Shown in pieces: positions 51,456 through 60,654 of a DNA stretch of 64,000 nt (position 1 is its first letter; each line of letters opens with the position of its first letter). The stretch lies in assembly GCF_037265215.1 (NCBI RefSeq), contig NZ_CP147737.1:434001-498000 (forward strand), in the 5' to 3' direction. The stretch comes from Xenorhabdus griffiniae. GTDB lineage: Bacteria > Pseudomonadota > Gammaproteobacteria > Enterobacterales > Enterobacteriaceae. Under the pieces are notes generated by a model that did no database searches, was not told the origin of the DNA, and was given only the letters and a program-made list of their open reading frames with translations. Made by a program: the position numbers and the translations under genes.

Positions 51456-51477
51456 GACTCCTTTTGTTTAAGGAGTC
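51456..51477 (-). terminator. Hairpin downstream of the RHH gene
   Basis: GACTCCTT (51456-51463) pairs with AAGGAGTC (51470-51477). Read on the minus strand it lies 64 bp past the stop of the gene at 51542 and is followed by TTTATAG. Confidence 0.55.
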
Positions 51478-51541
51478 ACCAATTTGAGATAGTTATTTCT
51501 TTGAGAGTATTAATTAATAACTGGATTTATTGCTGGGCGGC

Positions 51542-51733
51542 TCAACCTTTGGGTTCAATTCCCTGTGATTGTAATTCCTTACGGGCTAATTCCTTAAACC
51601 AATTTCCCAGACTCATGCCTTCATTTTTGGCTAATTCTGATAATTGTTTCTTAAATTCAGGCTGCATACGTATTTGGAAAGCTGGCGCTTTGCCTTCACC
51701 TTTAGGGCTTTTATCTCTTTTGACCGTTGACAT
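51542..51733 (-). CDS. Ribbon-helix-helix DNA-binding protein
   Basis: 63 residues from ATG 51733, chosen because AGG lies 7 bases upstream; the frame can extend further but that would run through the operator. 'APAFQIRMQPEFKKQLSELA' then 'GMSLGNWFKELARKEL' is the beta-strand plus two-helix pattern of Arc/HicB/CopG-type regulators. It is divergent from the early genes of the island, and an inverted repeat lies directly upstream, so it is a candidate master repressor. Confidence 0.75.
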   Translation of the reverse strand: MSTVKRDKSPKGEGKAPAFQIRMQPEFKKQLSELAKNEGMSLGNWFKELARKELQSQGIEPKG

Positions 51734-51734
51734 G

Positions 51735-51775
51735 TGTGTACCTATCGGAATAGTATCATCTACATTAGGTACACA
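51735..51775. promoter_or_regulatory. Inverted-repeat operator between the RHH gene and the early genes
   Basis: TGTGTACCTA (51735-51744) and TAGGTACACA (51766-51775) are exact complements with centres 31 bp apart, about three turns of the helix. The left arm overlaps the ribosome-binding region of the RHH gene, as expected for autoregulation. Confidence 0.65.
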
Positions 51776-51866
51776 CCTTATCACGGCAGAGCCTAATAGA
51801 ACAACGCCCCACAGTGATCGCAACACATGTAGGGCGTCTGACCACAACATTATCGGAGCTAATGCT

Positions 51867-51992
51867 ATGGCTGATACACAGTCTAACCAAACTCGCCTTA
51901 AATTTACATTCCTTATTACATCCGACACTCAGCGGCTGGCTGATATGTCCTCCTTGATCTTCGCATTACGTCAGGGGGCATACTATGAGTAA
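51867..51992 (+). CDS. Small island protein, 41 residues
   Basis: ATG 51867 has GGAG 8 bases upstream. The chain contains 'LKFTFLITSDTQRLADMSSL' and ends 'ALRQGAYYE'; it overlaps the next gene by 8 bp. Short proteins of this size precede the primase in many P4-like elements. No function can be assigned. Confidence 0.65.
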   Translation: MADTQSNQTRLKFTFLITSDTQRLADMSSLIFALRQGAYYE

Positions 51993-52395
51993 TAAACCTA
52001 TCTCACTAAAACAGGCGCTATATCGTGCAGGTCTGGGTATTTCACTTTTCACGTTCATTACCCAAAAAGCCAAAGATGAACGCTGTGAAATCAATTTAAA
52101 TAACCTGATTGCATTGGCACACGGCATTCATCAGGAGGTTTATCGCGACCTGTCGAAACATGCCCCACAAAATCCAGTGAATAAATTAGTTAATTGCATT
52201 GTATACAGAAAATCCGATCCGTTAGGTCAGGCTTCATTTCGTGCGGGATTATGTACCTCTTTATATGAGGTCATTCTTGAACAGGCCAGCCAACACTGTT
52301 CGGAAGAGTTACACGATTTGCTGTCGCTAGCCTGTGATATTAATCAGGAAGTTTACTATTCGCTCTATGCAGCGGTTAATGGCGAGGACGAGTGA
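51985..52395 (+). CDS. Island protein made of two related halves
   Basis: 136 residues. Residues about 8-58 and 79-129 align without gaps: both share L-x-QA-x2-RAGL-x2-SL and then a spaced L-x2-L-x2-LA-x2-I-x-QEVY motif. So the protein is an internal duplication of a 50-residue helical unit. Family unknown to me. It lies between the small protein and the primase and overlaps the preceding gene by 8 bp; the primase ATG is 2 bp after its stop. Confidence 0.7.
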   Translation: MSNKPISLKQALYRAGLGISLFTFITQKAKDERCEINLNNLIALAHGIHQEVYRDLSKHAPQNPVNKLVNCIVYRKSDPLGQASFRAGLCTSLYEVILEQASQHCSEELHDLLSLACDINQEVYYSLYAAVNGEDE

Positions 52396-52397
52396 TC

Positions 52398-54812
52398 ATG
52401 AGTCAGGGAAATAATAATCAGAAAAGCCGCCCACTGGATGTTATTCGAACAGTTAAAACATCAGCCATCAATCACTGGCAAAACTTGTTGCCAGCCTGTG
52501 GTGTTGATATTCCGGCAAAAGGCAAACACGGCGCTTGCCCGATTTGCGGCGGTACTGACCGCTTTCACTTTATCGATGATAACCATCATGGTGACTGGCA
52601 TTGTCGCCAATGTGATGCGCCGAATCATGGTGATGGGCTGGATTTAGTGGCAAGAACCAACGGGATCACAGTCGTTGCCGCCGCTAAGTTGGTAGCTGAC
52701 GCGCTGGCACTTCCTTTACCTGAACCCAAGTCCACCAAAGAACAGCCCCGAACAGCGAAACCTATTGCTGAACGTATCGTAACAATGCTCGCTACGGCTA
52801 TTACGGGTGAATCTCAATATCTGGTGAAAAAGGGGCTTCAATGCCCTAATCAACGGTTATTGAAAGATGGCTCTTTATTACTGGTGACTCAGGCACTGGA
52901 CGGCACGATCACAGGCGGGCAAACCATCAAGCCAAACGGTGAAAAACGCCTTGTTGCAGGTACTCAAAAAAAAGGGAGTTTTATCTCCGTATCCGAGATT
53001 ACCGGAATGTCGGACACGTTCATCATTACCGAGGGTTACGCCACCGCGTTAACCGTCAGCCAGCTATATGAGGGTGTTGTGCTGGCGGCGATTGATGAAA
53101 GCAATTTACTGAATGTTGCCGAGCAGATCAGAGCGCAATGGCCAGACACAAAAATCATCCTTGCTGCTGATAATGACTGGCACGAATCGGGAGAGCGAGA
53201 CAAAAACGGCAGGCTAAAAAAGAATGTTGGCAAGATAGCGGCAGAAAAAGCCGCTATAGCGATTAACGGTTGGGTAACATTACCGCCTACGGCATTGAAA
53301 TCTGACTGGGACGATTATCGCCAGCACCACGGTATTGAGGCAGCAAAACAGGCATTCAGCAACGGGTTATATCAGGTGGGAGAGAAAAAACAAATGGAAA
53401 CAGAAGCGGTTGTGCTCCAAGAAGCGAAGCCCAAAAAGACCAATAACAATCTAGCACAAATGGCAGCCAGTCAGCGCGGGGCACTATTGGTTGAACGTTA
53501 CGGTAAAGTGGCGGTTAATCCTGATAGCGAAATGGTTTACCACTATAACGGTACAACATGGGAAACCGTGTCGGATAATGAGCTGCGCCGCGCAATGGTG
53601 GCAATCTTCGACCAGCACGAAACCCCTTACAGCCCGAACGGCATTAATAACGCGATTAGTGCGATGAAATTACAAATTCCTGTTATTGGTGAACCACGGC
53701 AGGATTTAATCGGGTTCAGTAATGGTGTGTATGATTTATCAGAACAACAATTTATCCCACATCAGCAAGAACACTGGCTAATGAACCATAACGGCATCGA
53801 ATTCACTCCGCCTGCTATTGGTGAAAATTTGCCGGATCATGCTCCAGATTTTTATCGCTGGCTGTCTCATGCAGCGGGGAGCAATGAAAACAAGATGAAC
53901 CGCATTAAAGCCGCTTTGTTCATGATTCTGGCTAATCGTTATGACTGGCAGTTATTTATTGAAGTCACAGGTGAAGGTGGCAGCGGTAAAAGTGTGTTTA
54001 CTTACCTTGCGGCTTTATTGGCAGGTGAGCACAATACCGCCAGTGGCAATATGAGAGCATTGGACGAAGCGAGAGGGCGTTATCAGTTTGTCGGGAAAAG
54101 CCTGATTACGCTGCCCGATCAGGTTAAATATGTCGGTGAAGGCGCTGGCATTAAGGCAATTACTGGCGGTGATTTAATCGAAGTTGACGGGAAATATGAG
54201 AAGCAATTTTCTACGGTCATTAAGGCCGTGGTATTAGCCACCAATAACGAACCAATGAGTTTTACAGAGCGTAATGGCGGTATTGCACGGCGGCGGGTGA
54301 TATTCCCGTTTAACATTCCGGTCAAAGAGTCAGAGAAAGATCCACACTTACCGGAGAAAATCAGTCGGGAACTGCCCGTCATAATCCGCCATTTATTAAA
54401 CGAATTTGCCGACCAGAACAAAGCTAAAAAGCTGCTACAGGCACAACGCGATTCTAACGAAGCATTAACGGTGAAAAGCAATTCCGATCCGTTGTATCGA
54501 TTTTGTGGTTATCTGGTAACCGTCAATGATGCAACTGGGATGAAGATGGGCACTAAGAACATTAGCCCACGAGCGCCGAGGTTGTATCTGTATCATGCTT
54601 ATCTTTCCTTTATGGAAGCACATGGCTTTGAACGCCCGTTAACACTGACCAAGTTCGGCGAATCGCTCCCCAAAATTATGCTGGAATACAAAAAGGAGTA
54701 TCGGAAAGTACGAACCAAGAAAGGTTACTCTTATAACGTTGAGTTATCGGAAGAAGCCGAAGAGTGGTTGCCGTCATTGCCTGAATGCCGAGGCTTTAAA
54801 TCCCCACTATAA
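52398..54812 (+). CDS. P4-type primase-helicase (pri-rep)
   Basis: Replication initiator of 804 residues. A zinc ribbon is at about 46-72 ('CPICGGTDRFHF' and 'WHCRQC'). A TOPRIM core follows ('FIITEGYATALTVSQL' from 208, then 'ILAADND'). The C-terminal half is a D5/SF3 helicase with Walker A 'GEGGSGKS' at 525-532 and 'ATNNEPMSF' downstream. The same fusion is found in P4 alpha protein, which primes and unwinds at its own origin. ATG 52398 has GAGG 10 bases upstream; a GTG at 52392 is less likely. No origin iterons were recognised. Confidence 0.92.
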   Translation: MSQGNNNQKSRPLDVIRTVKTSAINHWQNLLPACGVDIPAKGKHGACPICGGTDRFHFIDDNHHGDWHCRQCDAPNHGDGLDLVARTNGITVVAAAKLVADALALPLPEPKSTKEQPRTAKPIAERIVTMLATAITGESQYLVKKGLQCPNQRLLKDGSLLLVTQALDGTITGGQTIKPNGEKRLVAGTQKKGSFISVSEITGMSDTFIITEGYATALTVSQLYEGVVLAAIDESNLLNVAEQIRAQWPDTKIILAADNDWHESGERDKNGRLKKNVGKIAAEKAAIAINGWVTLPPTALKSDWDDYRQHHGIEAAKQAFSNGLYQVGEKKQMETEAVVLQEAKPKKTNNNLAQMAASQRGALLVERYGKVAVNPDSEMVYHYNGTTWETVSDNELRRAMVAIFDQHETPYSPNGINNAISAMKLQIPVIGEPRQDLIGFSNGVYDLSEQQFIPHQQEHWLMNHNGIEFTPPAIGENLPDHAPDFYRWLSHAAGSNENKMNRIKAALFMILANRYDWQLFIEVTGEGGSGKSVFTYLAALLAGEHNTASGNMRALDEARGRYQFVGKSLITLPDQVKYVGEGAGIKAITGGDLIEVDGKYEKQFSTVIKAVVLATNNEPMSFTERNGGIARRRVIFPFNIPVKESEKDPHLPEKISRELPVIIRHLLNEFADQNKAKKLLQAQRDSNEALTVKSNSDPLYRFCGYLVTVNDATGMKMGTKNISPRAPRLYLYHAYLSFMEAHGFERPLTLTKFGESLPKIMLEYKKEYRKVRTKKGYSYNVELSEEAEEWLPSLPECRGFKSPL

Positions 54813-55298
54813 ACTTTTTGGGCTTAAGTCTGCATTCCATACATCATTTTAAATATCTATCTGTATTTAAAAGAAAATAATAGATGTATAGTTATTTCTT
54901 AGCTATATATCCAATATACATTCTCTTCATTAGGATAAAAAAGGGTGAACAGGGGATACAGTCAGTGAATATCATATTAATTACTGCAAACCCAGATGTA
55001 GCAAGGCTTTGAGAAGAATGTGCAGAGGGTGCATAACTGAGAGGGTGAAAAAGATTTATAGGGGGCTATCTTTGGCAGGTAAATAAAAGTCGGATGATAG
55101 GAGACAGTAAAATAAGGTATCAGCCTGATTTGGTATTACCAGAAATTTAAACGATGTAATATTCTGATTTTATTTAAGAACAGAGATTAATCACAAATTT
55201 ACTGCTGAATTTTTCTTCATGCTAGAATAGATAAATATTCCTGCTGTATCCTGTTTCATTCATTCGATTTTATCGAAAGTCAGATCACAGGAGACAAG
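54813..55298. other. Spacer before Hcp cassette 2
   Basis: 486 bp. The right half (55061-55298) is the conserved cassette leader shared with cassette 1. A possible promoter is TTACTG-N18-TAGAAT (55199-55228). The left half has no gene that I can see. Confidence 0.55.
55061..55298 (+). repeat. Conserved leader of Hcp cassette 2
   Basis: Counterpart of 45091-45331. Shared landmarks include TTTGGTATTACC, GATAAATATTCCTG-like blocks and AGTCAGATCACAGGAGACAA. Because it is kept in both cassettes, it may carry their promoter and be the left boundary of the module. Confidence 0.85.
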
Positions 55299-56033
55299 AT
55301 GTCACACGTTATCTACTTATCACTAAAAGGCAAGAAGCAGGGATTAATTTCAGCGGGCTGTTCAACGCCCGAATCCATCGGAAATCGCTATCAGACAGGC
55401 CGGGAAGACGAAATACAGGTACTGGGTGTCAATCATTCAGTAAGCCGCGATCAGAGTGCACATCATCACCCTGTCAGCTTTACCAAGCCCATTGATAAAT
55501 CCTCACCGCTGTTAGCAATGGCAATCGATGGAAACGAATTGCTGGAAGCGCGCTTTATGCACTACCGGACAAGCCCGATGGGTCATCTGGAACTCTTTTA
55601 CGAAATTAAACTGACAGGCGCGACAATCGTTGATCTTGCCTATAATTATCCCCATTCCATTAATGATAACGGCGCAATCCCCCATGAAGTGGTGATGCTC
55701 GATTACAAATCTATCGCGTGTAACCACATTGCAGCGGGGACTTCGGGCTACAGCATCACACAATTAGCCGGGCGTGAAGAAGGCAAGCCGTTGTTGTCTG
55801 GGTTCTCAAATGTGAAGCCATTAGTGGAAGAAGCTGTTGCGGCTCTATTTAGCCATAAGTTCATACTGAAACATCAAGGAGATGCCTGCCAAGATATTGC
55901 GTATGGCGTGGAAACGGATAAGGGACTAATTGAGGGAATATGTCAAACGTCTGGAATGACAAAACAGTTTGATGCCAAAAAAGAAGAAAATATTGAAGTT
56001 AAATATTTATTTCAGACGAAAATAGGGATTTGA
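55299..56033 (+). CDS. Hcp with a different C-terminal extension
   Basis: 244 residues. The Hcp domain (residues 1-165) is almost the same as in cassette 1. The tail after 'VKPLVEEA' is unrelated in sequence ('HKFILKHQGDACQDIAYGVE', 'DKGLIEGICQTSGMTKQF') but similar in size and beta content, so the tail has been swapped to match a different effector. CAGGAG precedes the ATG. The effector ATG lies 2 bp after the stop. Confidence 0.9.
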   Translation: MSHVIYLSLKGKKQGLISAGCSTPESIGNRYQTGREDEIQVLGVNHSVSRDQSAHHHPVSFTKPIDKSSPLLAMAIDGNELLEARFMHYRTSPMGHLELFYEIKLTGATIVDLAYNYPHSINDNGAIPHEVVMLDYKSIACNHIAAGTSGYSITQLAGREEGKPLLSGFSNVKPLVEEAVAALFSHKFILKHQGDACQDIAYGVETDKGLIEGICQTSGMTKQFDAKKEENIEVKYLFQTKIGI

Positions 56034-56035
56034 TA

Positions 56036-56875
56036 ATGTCGATTTTTAAAACTAAAACCGTTAAAGGCGGAAAAACAACAGAAATTGAAACGGATATTTT
56101 TTATTTAAACCAAATCCCGGATGCAATGGAAAAAATGGGCTGGGAGATGGCACCAAAATTAATGCGCCATTGGTTCAATACAAAGCCTGCCTATACATTT
56201 ACTGAAGAAGTAAAAAGCAAGTATGTTGCAGGTAGTGCAATAGATATTCCAGATGAAAGATTAAATGATTCTATCATAAAAATGGAATGGGCATTGCAAT
56301 ATAAACAACCTCAAGATGTAATGGATGTATTAATCAATGGTTGGGCAAGTGATGCGGGTATTAGGCAATTAAAAAAGAAATTAAAAGAAAGTAGTAATAA
56401 AACACTAGGATATGAAAAAGATATACGAGAATTAGATACATTTTCAGCAGTCAATGTTAGGCAATTTGGCTCTAAATTTGATACGATTGACGATTGGTAT
56501 GGTGCTATGGGCAATTCCAATATGAAGGTAGCTGTTAAAGGCCATGTGGATAAATTAGACAGTAAAGATGTTTTTGTCACCGAACAGATTGGTATGTATT
56601 TAAAAGACACCTATGATTTCGTTGGCTCTAACGAACCTTTGGGAATTTGGAGTAAAAACGGTATCTTAGATAAAGTTAGCTCCGTTGATTATGCTGCTCT
56701 TTATGCCAGTGGAAGCTGGATGGTTCTATGGATTAAATACAATGGATATGTTCCTGTCATTAATGATAGTTTTAGAAAATGGCAGAAAAAGCATAATGAA
56801 GGCGGCGACTTTATGGTTTTTTCTGATATTTTATGGATGGATCCGTTACCACAACATAAAATCATTCAATTATGA
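56036..56875 (+). CDS. DUF6402-like T6SS effector
   Basis: 279 residues. The opening 'QIPDAMEKMGWEMAPKLMRHWF' and 'LNDSIIKMEWAL', with 'LYASGSWMVLWIKYNGYVPV' near residue 230, fit my memory of the DUF6402 family, whose genes often follow hcp or vgrG. The biochemical activity is not known to me. ATG 56036 has AGGG about 8 bases upstream; a TTG at 56030 is less likely. It overlaps the putative immunity gene by 4 bp. Confidence 0.72.
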   Translation: MSIFKTKTVKGGKTTEIETDIFYLNQIPDAMEKMGWEMAPKLMRHWFNTKPAYTFTEEVKSKYVAGSAIDIPDERLNDSIIKMEWALQYKQPQDVMDVLINGWASDAGIRQLKKKLKESSNKTLGYEKDIRELDTFSAVNVRQFGSKFDTIDDWYGAMGNSNMKVAVKGHVDKLDSKDVFVTEQIGMYLKDTYDFVGSNEPLGIWSKNGILDKVSSVDYAALYASGSWMVLWIKYNGYVPVINDSFRKWQKKHNEGGDFMVFSDILWMDPLPQHKIIQL

Positions 56876-57270
56876 AAACTCAATGTAAATTTTTTTCTAA
56901 AAAACCATTATTGGTTTTGGCAGTAATTACTATTTTTATCGTATGGATTGCATTTCCATCAACTTTTTTCTTCGGTAATTGGAATAAGAAATTTGAAGTA
57001 AAGGATGAAAATGGTCAATATACCGCAGTAGTATATAAAAAATTACCCATATCGCCATACGCAATGTTTAAGTATGTTATTATGGATGATGACTATTTTA
57101 TTGTTTTATATGACAATAAAAATAGACTTATCTGGAAGAGTTCTCCGTTTACATCAATATCATATGGGGCATTTTCTGCTTCATTTGGTTTTCCATCCAC
57201 TGATGATGACGCTTTTATCTATCCAACAAATGACGGATATGAAGTCATCTATGTAAATAAATTGAAATAA
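56872..57270 (+). CDS. Membrane-anchored probable immunity protein of cassette 2
   Basis: 132 residues with one N-terminal membrane segment ('LLVLAVITIFIVWIAF', about 13-28), then a periplasmic domain with 'YFIVLYDNKNRLIW' that resembles DUF6201 proteins from memory. It starts as ATGA over the effector stop. Position and topology fit an immunity protein against a periplasmic toxin; no direct evidence. Confidence 0.65.
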   Translation: MKTQCKFFSKKPLLVLAVITIFIVWIAFPSTFFFGNWNKKFEVKDENGQYTAVVYKKLPISPYAMFKYVIMDDDYFIVLYDNKNRLIWKSSPFTSISYGAFSASFGFPSTDDDAFIYPTNDGYEVIYVNKLK

Positions 57271-57308
57271 TTTTTGTAAATATTTTGTCTTCATGTTTAT
57301 TCTTGTTT

Positions 57309-57340
57309 AGCCTCTGAATTTCAGAGGCTTCTTTATTATT
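57309..57340 (+). terminator. Intrinsic terminator after cassette 2
   Basis: AGCCTCTGA (57309-57317) pairs with TCAGAGGCT (57321-57329), then TCTTTATTATTTTTC. It separates the T6SS cassette from the capsid gene. Confidence 0.85.
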
Positions 57341-57389
57341 TTTCATCGTGTTAAATAATATTTAAATAAACAAATAACGCAAAAACACC

Positions 57390-58535
57390 ATGAAAAAACT
57401 ACTCGAATTACGCCAGCAAAAAGCCGATTTAATCCATCAAATGCGTTCGCTGCTTACTCAAGCCGAAAACGAAAAGCGCTCACTGAATCCCGATGAAGCC
57501 AAACAGTTCGACGAGCTGCGCAGCCAATCCGATAACCTGAATACGGAAATTGCCCGTTATGAGTCTTTATCTGATGAAGAACGCAATCAAGCAAAGAACC
57601 AGACAACCAGTAAAACACTCAATAATGATGAACTACGCCACTATATCCTGACTGGCGAAGCCCGTTCCCTGTCTACAGGCGTCCCCGCAGACGGCGGTTA
57701 TACCGTTATCCCTGAGCTGAATAAGCAGATCATGCAGCAACTGGCTGATGGGTCGGTCATGCGTCGAATCTGTACGATTAAAACCACACGCAGCAACGAA
57801 TATAAACAACTTGTTTCGGTCGGTGGCGCAGCGGTTGCTCATGGGGAAGAAGGCAAGGTACGCAGTGAGACGGCGACACCGAAGATGGAAGAAGTCAGTA
57901 TCAAGCTGTTTCCTATCTATGCCTATCCCAAAACCACACAGGAAATTATCGATTTTAGCGATGTCGATATCTTAGGCTGGCTGACGTCTGAGATTGCAGA
58001 TACGTTTGTGGATACCGAAGAAACAGATCTGGTTAGCGGTGACGGTAGCAAAAAAGCGAAAGGCTTTCTGTCTTATCCCCGTGACACCCAAGCTGACAAG
58101 GTACGCGCATTTGGTACGCTGCAAAAGCTGGAAGTTACCAGCCTTGAAGCTGATAGCCTGATTGACCTGAAATTCTTGCTCAAAAACAAATACCGCAAAA
58201 ACGCTGTTTGGGTGATGAACTCCACGACCGCCGCCAACGTGCAGAAGCTGAAAAATAGCAACGGGGATTACATCTGGAGGGAGCGTCTGCAAGCGGCTGA
58301 TCCTGATATGTTGCTGGGCTTACCTGTCCACTATCTCGAATTTATGCCGGATAACATCATTGCGCTAGGTGACTTCAAACGCGGTTACTTCATTGTTGAC
58401 CATCAAACGGGCATTCGTACTCGCCCCGACAATATCACTGAGCCGGGATTCTATAAGGTACACACCGATAAATATTTGGGCGGTGGGCTGGTGGACTCCA
58501 ACGCAATCAAGGTGCTGGAAATCAAAGCCTCTTGA
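57390..58535 (+). CDS. HK97-type major capsid protein
   Basis: 381 residues. A coiled-coil delta domain spans about 1-70 ('LLELRQQKADLIHQMRSLL', 'LNPDEAKQFDELRSQSDNLN'). The body contains 'SLSTGVPADGGYTVIPE' and 'LGLPVHYLEFMP' typical of the HK97 fold. Pro-head cleavage is expected after the coiled coil. First structural gene of the island; its first 18 codons are repeated in the remnant at 47842. Confidence 0.92.
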   Translation: MKKLLELRQQKADLIHQMRSLLTQAENEKRSLNPDEAKQFDELRSQSDNLNTEIARYESLSDEERNQAKNQTTSKTLNNDELRHYILTGEARSLSTGVPADGGYTVIPELNKQIMQQLADGSVMRRICTIKTTRSNEYKQLVSVGGAAVAHGEEGKVRSETATPKMEEVSIKLFPIYAYPKTTQEIIDFSDVDILGWLTSEIADTFVDTEETDLVSGDGSKKAKGFLSYPRDTQADKVRAFGTLQKLEVTSLEADSLIDLKFLLKNKYRKNAVWVMNSTTAANVQKLKNSNGDYIWRERLQAADPDMLLGLPVHYLEFMPDNIIALGDFKRGYFIVDHQTGIRTRPDNITEPGFYKVHTDKYLGGGLVDSNAIKVLEIKAS

Positions 58536-58553
58536 TAATCTTGGAGTTTATCG

Positions 58554-59102
58554 ATGAAGAATGATTTTGAAATCCGTACCGCTTCATTATCTGCCAATGA
58601 TAAGAAACTGACAGGCTATGTGATTAAGTGGAACAGCCGATCACATATCTTGTGGGATGAGTTTGTCGAACAGTTCGCCCCGAATGCCTTTAGCGCCAGT
58701 CTAGCGGCAAGTGCTGATATCAGGGCACTGTATGAACATGATCATATGAATCTGTTAGGGCGAACCACGTCCGGCACGTTGCAATTGAGTGAAGATACCA
58801 CCGGGTTACGCTTCGAATTCACCCCGCCTGATACGCAATTAGGGCGTGATGTACTGGCACTGGTTGAGCGGGGTGATATTACCGGAATGAGTTTTGGATT
58901 CAGAGCAATCAAAGATCAATGGGATACAAGTCAAGAGCCGTATATCAGAACGGTATTGGAAGCGGAACTACGAGAAATCACGATCACTAGCTTACCTGCT
59001 TATCCTGAAAGCGGCGTAGAGATTGCCAAACGTTCGCTAAATGCGGTGAAGCCCTGCAATGCGGATTTGTATCATTACTGGCTGCGACTATCTGAGGTGT
59101 GA
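58554..59102 (+). CDS. Prohead protease (HK97 gp4-like, U35)
   Basis: 182 residues; cleaves the capsid delta domain. Catalytic features are His62 in 'LYEHDHMNLLGR' and Ser113 in 'ITGMSFGF', with 'AELREITITSLPAYPES' near 140. It follows the capsid gene, reversing the usual protease-capsid order, as in cf-PICIs. It overlaps the portal gene by 4 bp. Confidence 0.9.
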   Translation: MKNDFEIRTASLSANDKKLTGYVIKWNSRSHILWDEFVEQFAPNAFSASLAASADIRALYEHDHMNLLGRTTSGTLQLSEDTTGLRFEFTPPDTQLGRDVLALVERGDITGMSFGFRAIKDQWDTSQEPYIRTVLEAELREITITSLPAYPESGVEIAKRSLNAVKPCNADLYHYWLRLSEV

Positions 59103-60322
59103 TGATGTGGCCTTTTAAGCGAAATTCTCCAGAACGACGTAGCATGACGGTAGATGAATTTTTTTCTCTGGCAGGCATAACTAACACTAAATCGGGCGAG
59201 CATGTTTCACCTTCGACCGCCGAGGGTTTACCCGCAGTAATGAATGCCGTCACAGTGATTAGTGAAGCCATTGCCACCATGCCCTGTTATCTTTATCGGG
59301 TTCAGCACCAGAACGGGAAAGAATCCCGCGAATGGTTGAGTGATCATCCGGTAGATTATTTGCTTAATGAATACCCAAATGACTGCCAGACTCCGTTTCA
59401 GTTTAAACGAACTTTAATGCGTCATTGCTTACTCAATGGTAATGCGTATGCAGTCATAGTCTGGGGAAAAGACGGACAGCCACAATCGTTGCACCCTTAC
59501 CCACCGTCAGCGGTTGTGCCGCAACGATTATCGGATCACCGCTTTGCTTATACCATTACCGAACCCTATAGCGGCAAGGTCAAAACCTATCTACAGGAAG
59601 AAGTGTTGCATTTGCGTTATGCCACCGAAGATGGCTTTTTGGGGCGCTCGCCTGTCACGATTTGCCGGGAAACGCTGGGTTTGGGGTTGGCGCAACAGCG
59701 CCACGGTGCCAGCATTATGAAAGAGGGTATGATGGCAGCAGGCGTGATTAAAGCCGCTGACTGGCTGGATGGCATCAAGGGTAATAAGGCACTGGAAGCG
59801 CTTGAACGTTATAAAGGCGCTCGCAATGCAGGCAAAACGCCTATTCTTGAGGGCGGGATGGAATACCAGCAATTGGGGATGAGCAATCAGGATGCGGAGT
59901 GGTTGGCCTCCCGCCGTTTCACCATTGAAGATATTGCGCGTATGTTCAATGTCAGTCCTATCTTTCTGCAAGAATATTCGAACAGTACCTACAGCAACTT
60001 TAGTGAGGCTTCCCGTGCTTTTCTGACGATCACCATGCGCCCGTGGCTTGCCAATTTTGAGCAGCAAATCAAATCCGCCTTGCTGATGAATTCACCAACA
60101 AAAGGCATTCGCTACCAAGTCGAATTCGACACAGCTGATCTGCTTCGCGCTAATCCGAAAGAACGTTTCCAGAGCTATGAGACAGCGATTAAATCCGGTG
60201 TGATGTGTCCGAATGAAGCCCGTGAGCGGGAAGGCTTATCGCCCCGTGCCGGTGGCGATGAATTCAGTCAGGCATGGAAGCAAACCGTGGAAATCAAACA
60301 AGACAAGGAGAGTAACGAATGA
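59099..60322 (+). CDS. HK97-type portal protein
   Basis: 407 residues. The core 'LPAVMNAVTVISEAIATMPCYLYR' near 45 and 'RFTIEDIARMFNVSPIFL' near 280 are standard for the dodecameric portal, the DNA entry ring of the capsid. It overlaps the protease and the adaptor by 4 bp each. Confidence 0.92.
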   Translation: MMMWPFKRNSPERRSMTVDEFFSLAGITNTKSGEHVSPSTAEGLPAVMNAVTVISEAIATMPCYLYRVQHQNGKESREWLSDHPVDYLLNEYPNDCQTPFQFKRTLMRHCLLNGNAYAVIVWGKDGQPQSLHPYPPSAVVPQRLSDHRFAYTITEPYSGKVKTYLQEEVLHLRYATEDGFLGRSPVTICRETLGLGLAQQRHGASIMKEGMMAAGVIKAADWLDGIKGNKALEALERYKGARNAGKTPILEGGMEYQQLGMSNQDAEWLASRRFTIEDIARMFNVSPIFLQEYSNSTYSNFSEASRAFLTITMRPWLANFEQQIKSALLMNSPTKGIRYQVEFDTADLLRANPKERFQSYETAIKSGVMCPNEAREREGLSPRAGGDEFSQAWKQTVEIKQDKESNE

Positions 60323-60654
60323 GAGCAGGCAGATTAAGGCATCGGGTGACAATCCGAAAAAATGAAGCCAGTCGGGGTAAATTCGGTGAAGTACTCAACA
60401 ACTGGGTAGATTTAGCCACGGTCTGGGCAGAAGTGAAAGCGATTAGTGGACGGGAGCTGGTGGCATCCGGCGCCGTGTTCTCAGAAGCCACCGTGCGTAT
60501 CTGGCTGCGTTATCGTGCTGATGTGACCACAGCGAACAGCATTACCTTTCACGGAGCGAACACGACGGGCACAGCTTTTAGCATTATGGCGGTTATTCCC
60601 GATGCGAAATACACCCGTCTAGAGTTACTTTGCAAGGGAGGGATATTCCGATGA
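60319..60654 (+). CDS. Head-tail adaptor (SPP1 gp16-like)
   Basis: 111 residues, with 'MRAGRLRHRVTIRKN' and 'VDLATVWAEVKAISGRELV', the usual opening of phage head-tail adaptors that bind under the portal and dock the tail. Overlaps both neighbours by 4 bp. Confidence 0.85.
   Translation: MRAGRLRHRVTIRKNEASRGKFGEVLNNWVDLATVWAEVKAISGRELVASGAVFSEATVRIWLRYRADVTTANSITFHGANTTGTAFSIMAVIPDAKYTRLELLCKGGIFR

Noticed and set aside
51553..51565. GGGTTCAATTCCC resembling a tRNA T-loop and possible attachment site
   Set aside because: No acceptor or anticodon stem fits around it, and it lies in the coding end of the RHH gene.
51734..51928. N-terminal extension of the RHH gene to 128 residues
   Set aside because: The extension runs through the inverted-repeat operator and overlaps the divergent early gene; the ATG at 51733 has a ribosome site.
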